From: Mastigamoeba balamuthi
Lineage: Eukaryota > Evosea > Mastigamoebida > Mastigamoebidae
Direction of reading: 5' to 3'
Length of the DNA: 64,000 nt
NCBI GenBank assembly: GCA_902651635.1
Contig: CACRSC010000037.1
Location: 317,701 to 381,700 of the forward strand
Translations under genes and position numbers: made by a program
Notes under the pieces: model-generated
Told to the model about the DNA's origin: nothing
The model's database searches: none
The model's input: only the letters and a program-made list of their open reading frames with translations
In this document: one piece after another, positions 63,121 to 64,000 of the stretch
Numbering within the stretch: position 1 is the first letter of the stretch
Layout: each line of letters starts with the position of its first letter

Positions 63121-64000
63121 ATGGAAGCCAAAGATGGCACCTGGCCTATTCACGGCAAGTACAAGTGCAGTACGCATGTGCACAAGACTCAACTGGGCCC
63201 AGCCAACATCCCAGACAGTGACCCAGTTGACCCAGACCTGTGTCATGTTTGGGCACTCGAGGCCCAGGTCAGGAACCTCAGGCAACAGAACAGGCGGCTC
63301 AGCACCCAGCTGGAGGTGTACAAGGGCATTGATAGATGGAATCCAGCACAGGTGCGTGCTGCAAAACACGAGCTGCAGAGTGCCGTGGAACCCACAGGGC
63401 TGGAGGAGGCCACGTTTCCTCAGTACATTGCTGCTCTGAGGCAGACGATGCCCAGCCTAATGCTCGTTCTGTGCTCTCTCCTGGGCTATAAGGACACTGC
63501 CCCTGACAACGACCTGGCCATGCCTGTGCTCACCATATACGTCATCTGTGTGTGCAGCAATTCACAGAGAAAGGACGTGCACTTCAGCATGTTGCTTTCC
63601 TGCTGTCTGTGGAGCCATACTACTCCTACAGCTGTGTGGGACCTGTTTCACCAGCTTCGACTCGTGTACGATTGCAAAACAACAACAAACAAGCTGGATA
63701 AGGCCAGGCACAAGCAGGCCATGCTGCTGCAGAAACACTGTGTGCAGGTTTCAGACAACCTGCAGGTGGCTGTAGGGTGTGATTTCCAGCATCTGGACAG
63801 GCATGCCACGATGCTGCATGGTGTGGTGTGGGGGGGAATAGTACTCAATGACGACTACCTCCAGAGAGTGCAGTCGGACACACTCTACACACTTGCAGTA
63901 CGTTGTTTTTGTTAAATTAGCTGTCCTATGTGCTGCTGGCATATAATTATATGCTGGCGGCACATAATTATATGCCGGCAGCATAAACTATATGCCGGCA
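63121..64000 (+). CDS. DUF6589-like element protein (3' end beyond window)
   Basis: Start MEAKDGTWPIHGKYKC. A heptad-rich helix follows (WALEAQVRNLRQQNRRLSTQ). Then comes a conserved-looking region: MLVLCSLLGYKDTAPDNDLA, VLTIYVICVCSNSQRK, HTTPTAVWDLFHQL, and VQVSDNLQVAVGCDFQHLDR. The spacing of an N-term 'LxxLLGYxxxxxxNxL...IYxIxxxS' block and a later S-D-N-(L/I) motif recalls DUF6589 proteins of fungal and protist repeats, where 'DN' is part of a nuclease-like fold; this is a weak match. The exon ends at LYTLA with a GTACGT donor at about 63899. The intron beyond it is full of TATGCC palindromes and leaves the window. Confidence 0.5.
63927..64000. repeat. TATGCC-type palindrome cluster at the window edge
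   Basis: TATGTGCTGCTGGCATATA, ATGCTGGCGGCACATA, TATGCCGGCAGCATA and a truncated TATGCCGGCA, separated by ATTAT or AACTA. This is the same family as at 53.56 and 61.8 kb. Confidence 0.85.

Overview
This is nuclear DNA from a eukaryote, most likely a free-living unicellular one. Genes are split by many very short introns (about 36-150 nt, almost all GT-AG). Coding exons in the left part are extremely GC-rich. The protein set is eukaryotic: Rab18, gp78/AMFR, NXF1, DAP, receptor cyclase and phosphodiesterase. Short introns, compact genes, diverse extracellular receptors and Tc1/piggyBac relics fit an amoebozoan-type protist, possibly an archamoeba. That placement is a guess; no rRNA or organelle marker is present. 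Exon boundaries were inferred by hand from GT/AG sites, frame continuity and family conservation.

Layout. 0-20.9 kb is a dense GC-rich gene block: 3' exons of a Pro/Ala-rich protein, a START-domain protein (-), Rab18 (-), a GT32-like glycosyltransferase (-), a dCache receptor phosphodiesterase (-), a WSC/DUF4215/PSI surface protein (-), a dCache receptor adenylyl cyclase (+), a gp78/AMFR ubiquitin ligase (+), a DAP homologue (-), a type I membrane protein (+) and a tail-anchored protein (+). 20.9-32.6 kb is AT-richer. It holds a two-PBP-domain receptor pseudokinase (-), a bacterial-type OafA acyltransferase with an SGNH domain (-), and a small helical protein (-) whose gene carries a duplicated intron. 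32.7-40.96 kb returns to GC-rich genes: NXF1 (+), a GPI-type GH16 protein (+) and a DUF4215 surface protein (-). 41-64 kb is an accessory, repeat-rich region. It contains an inverted NXF1 pseudogene, a 692-bp terminal-inverted-repeat element, a double-GH16 gene, Tc1 and piggyBac relics, hairpin-repeat arrays, several unrecognised intron-rich genes, and a single-N assembly join flanked by an exact 315-bp duplication.

How the genes fit together. Cyclic-nucleotide signalling stands out: a sensor cyclase and a sensor PDE with similar dCache-like ectodomains lie 3.4 kb apart, and a natriuretic-receptor-like pseudokinase lies 8 kb further on. The secretory/surface theme is also strong: GH16, GT32, OafA, WSC/PSI and DUF4215 proteins, with Rab18 and gp78 acting at the ER.

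Most novel signals: (1) a decayed piggyBac transposase whose C-terminal frame continues into a USP-type cysteine-peptidase-like domain; (2) arrays of about 24-nt units, each a TGTCRC-NAAA-GYGACA hairpin, in opposite orientations and filling two introns; (3) an intron-microexon-intron created by tandem duplication; (4) a repeated head-to-head gene arrangement with a DUF6589-like member.
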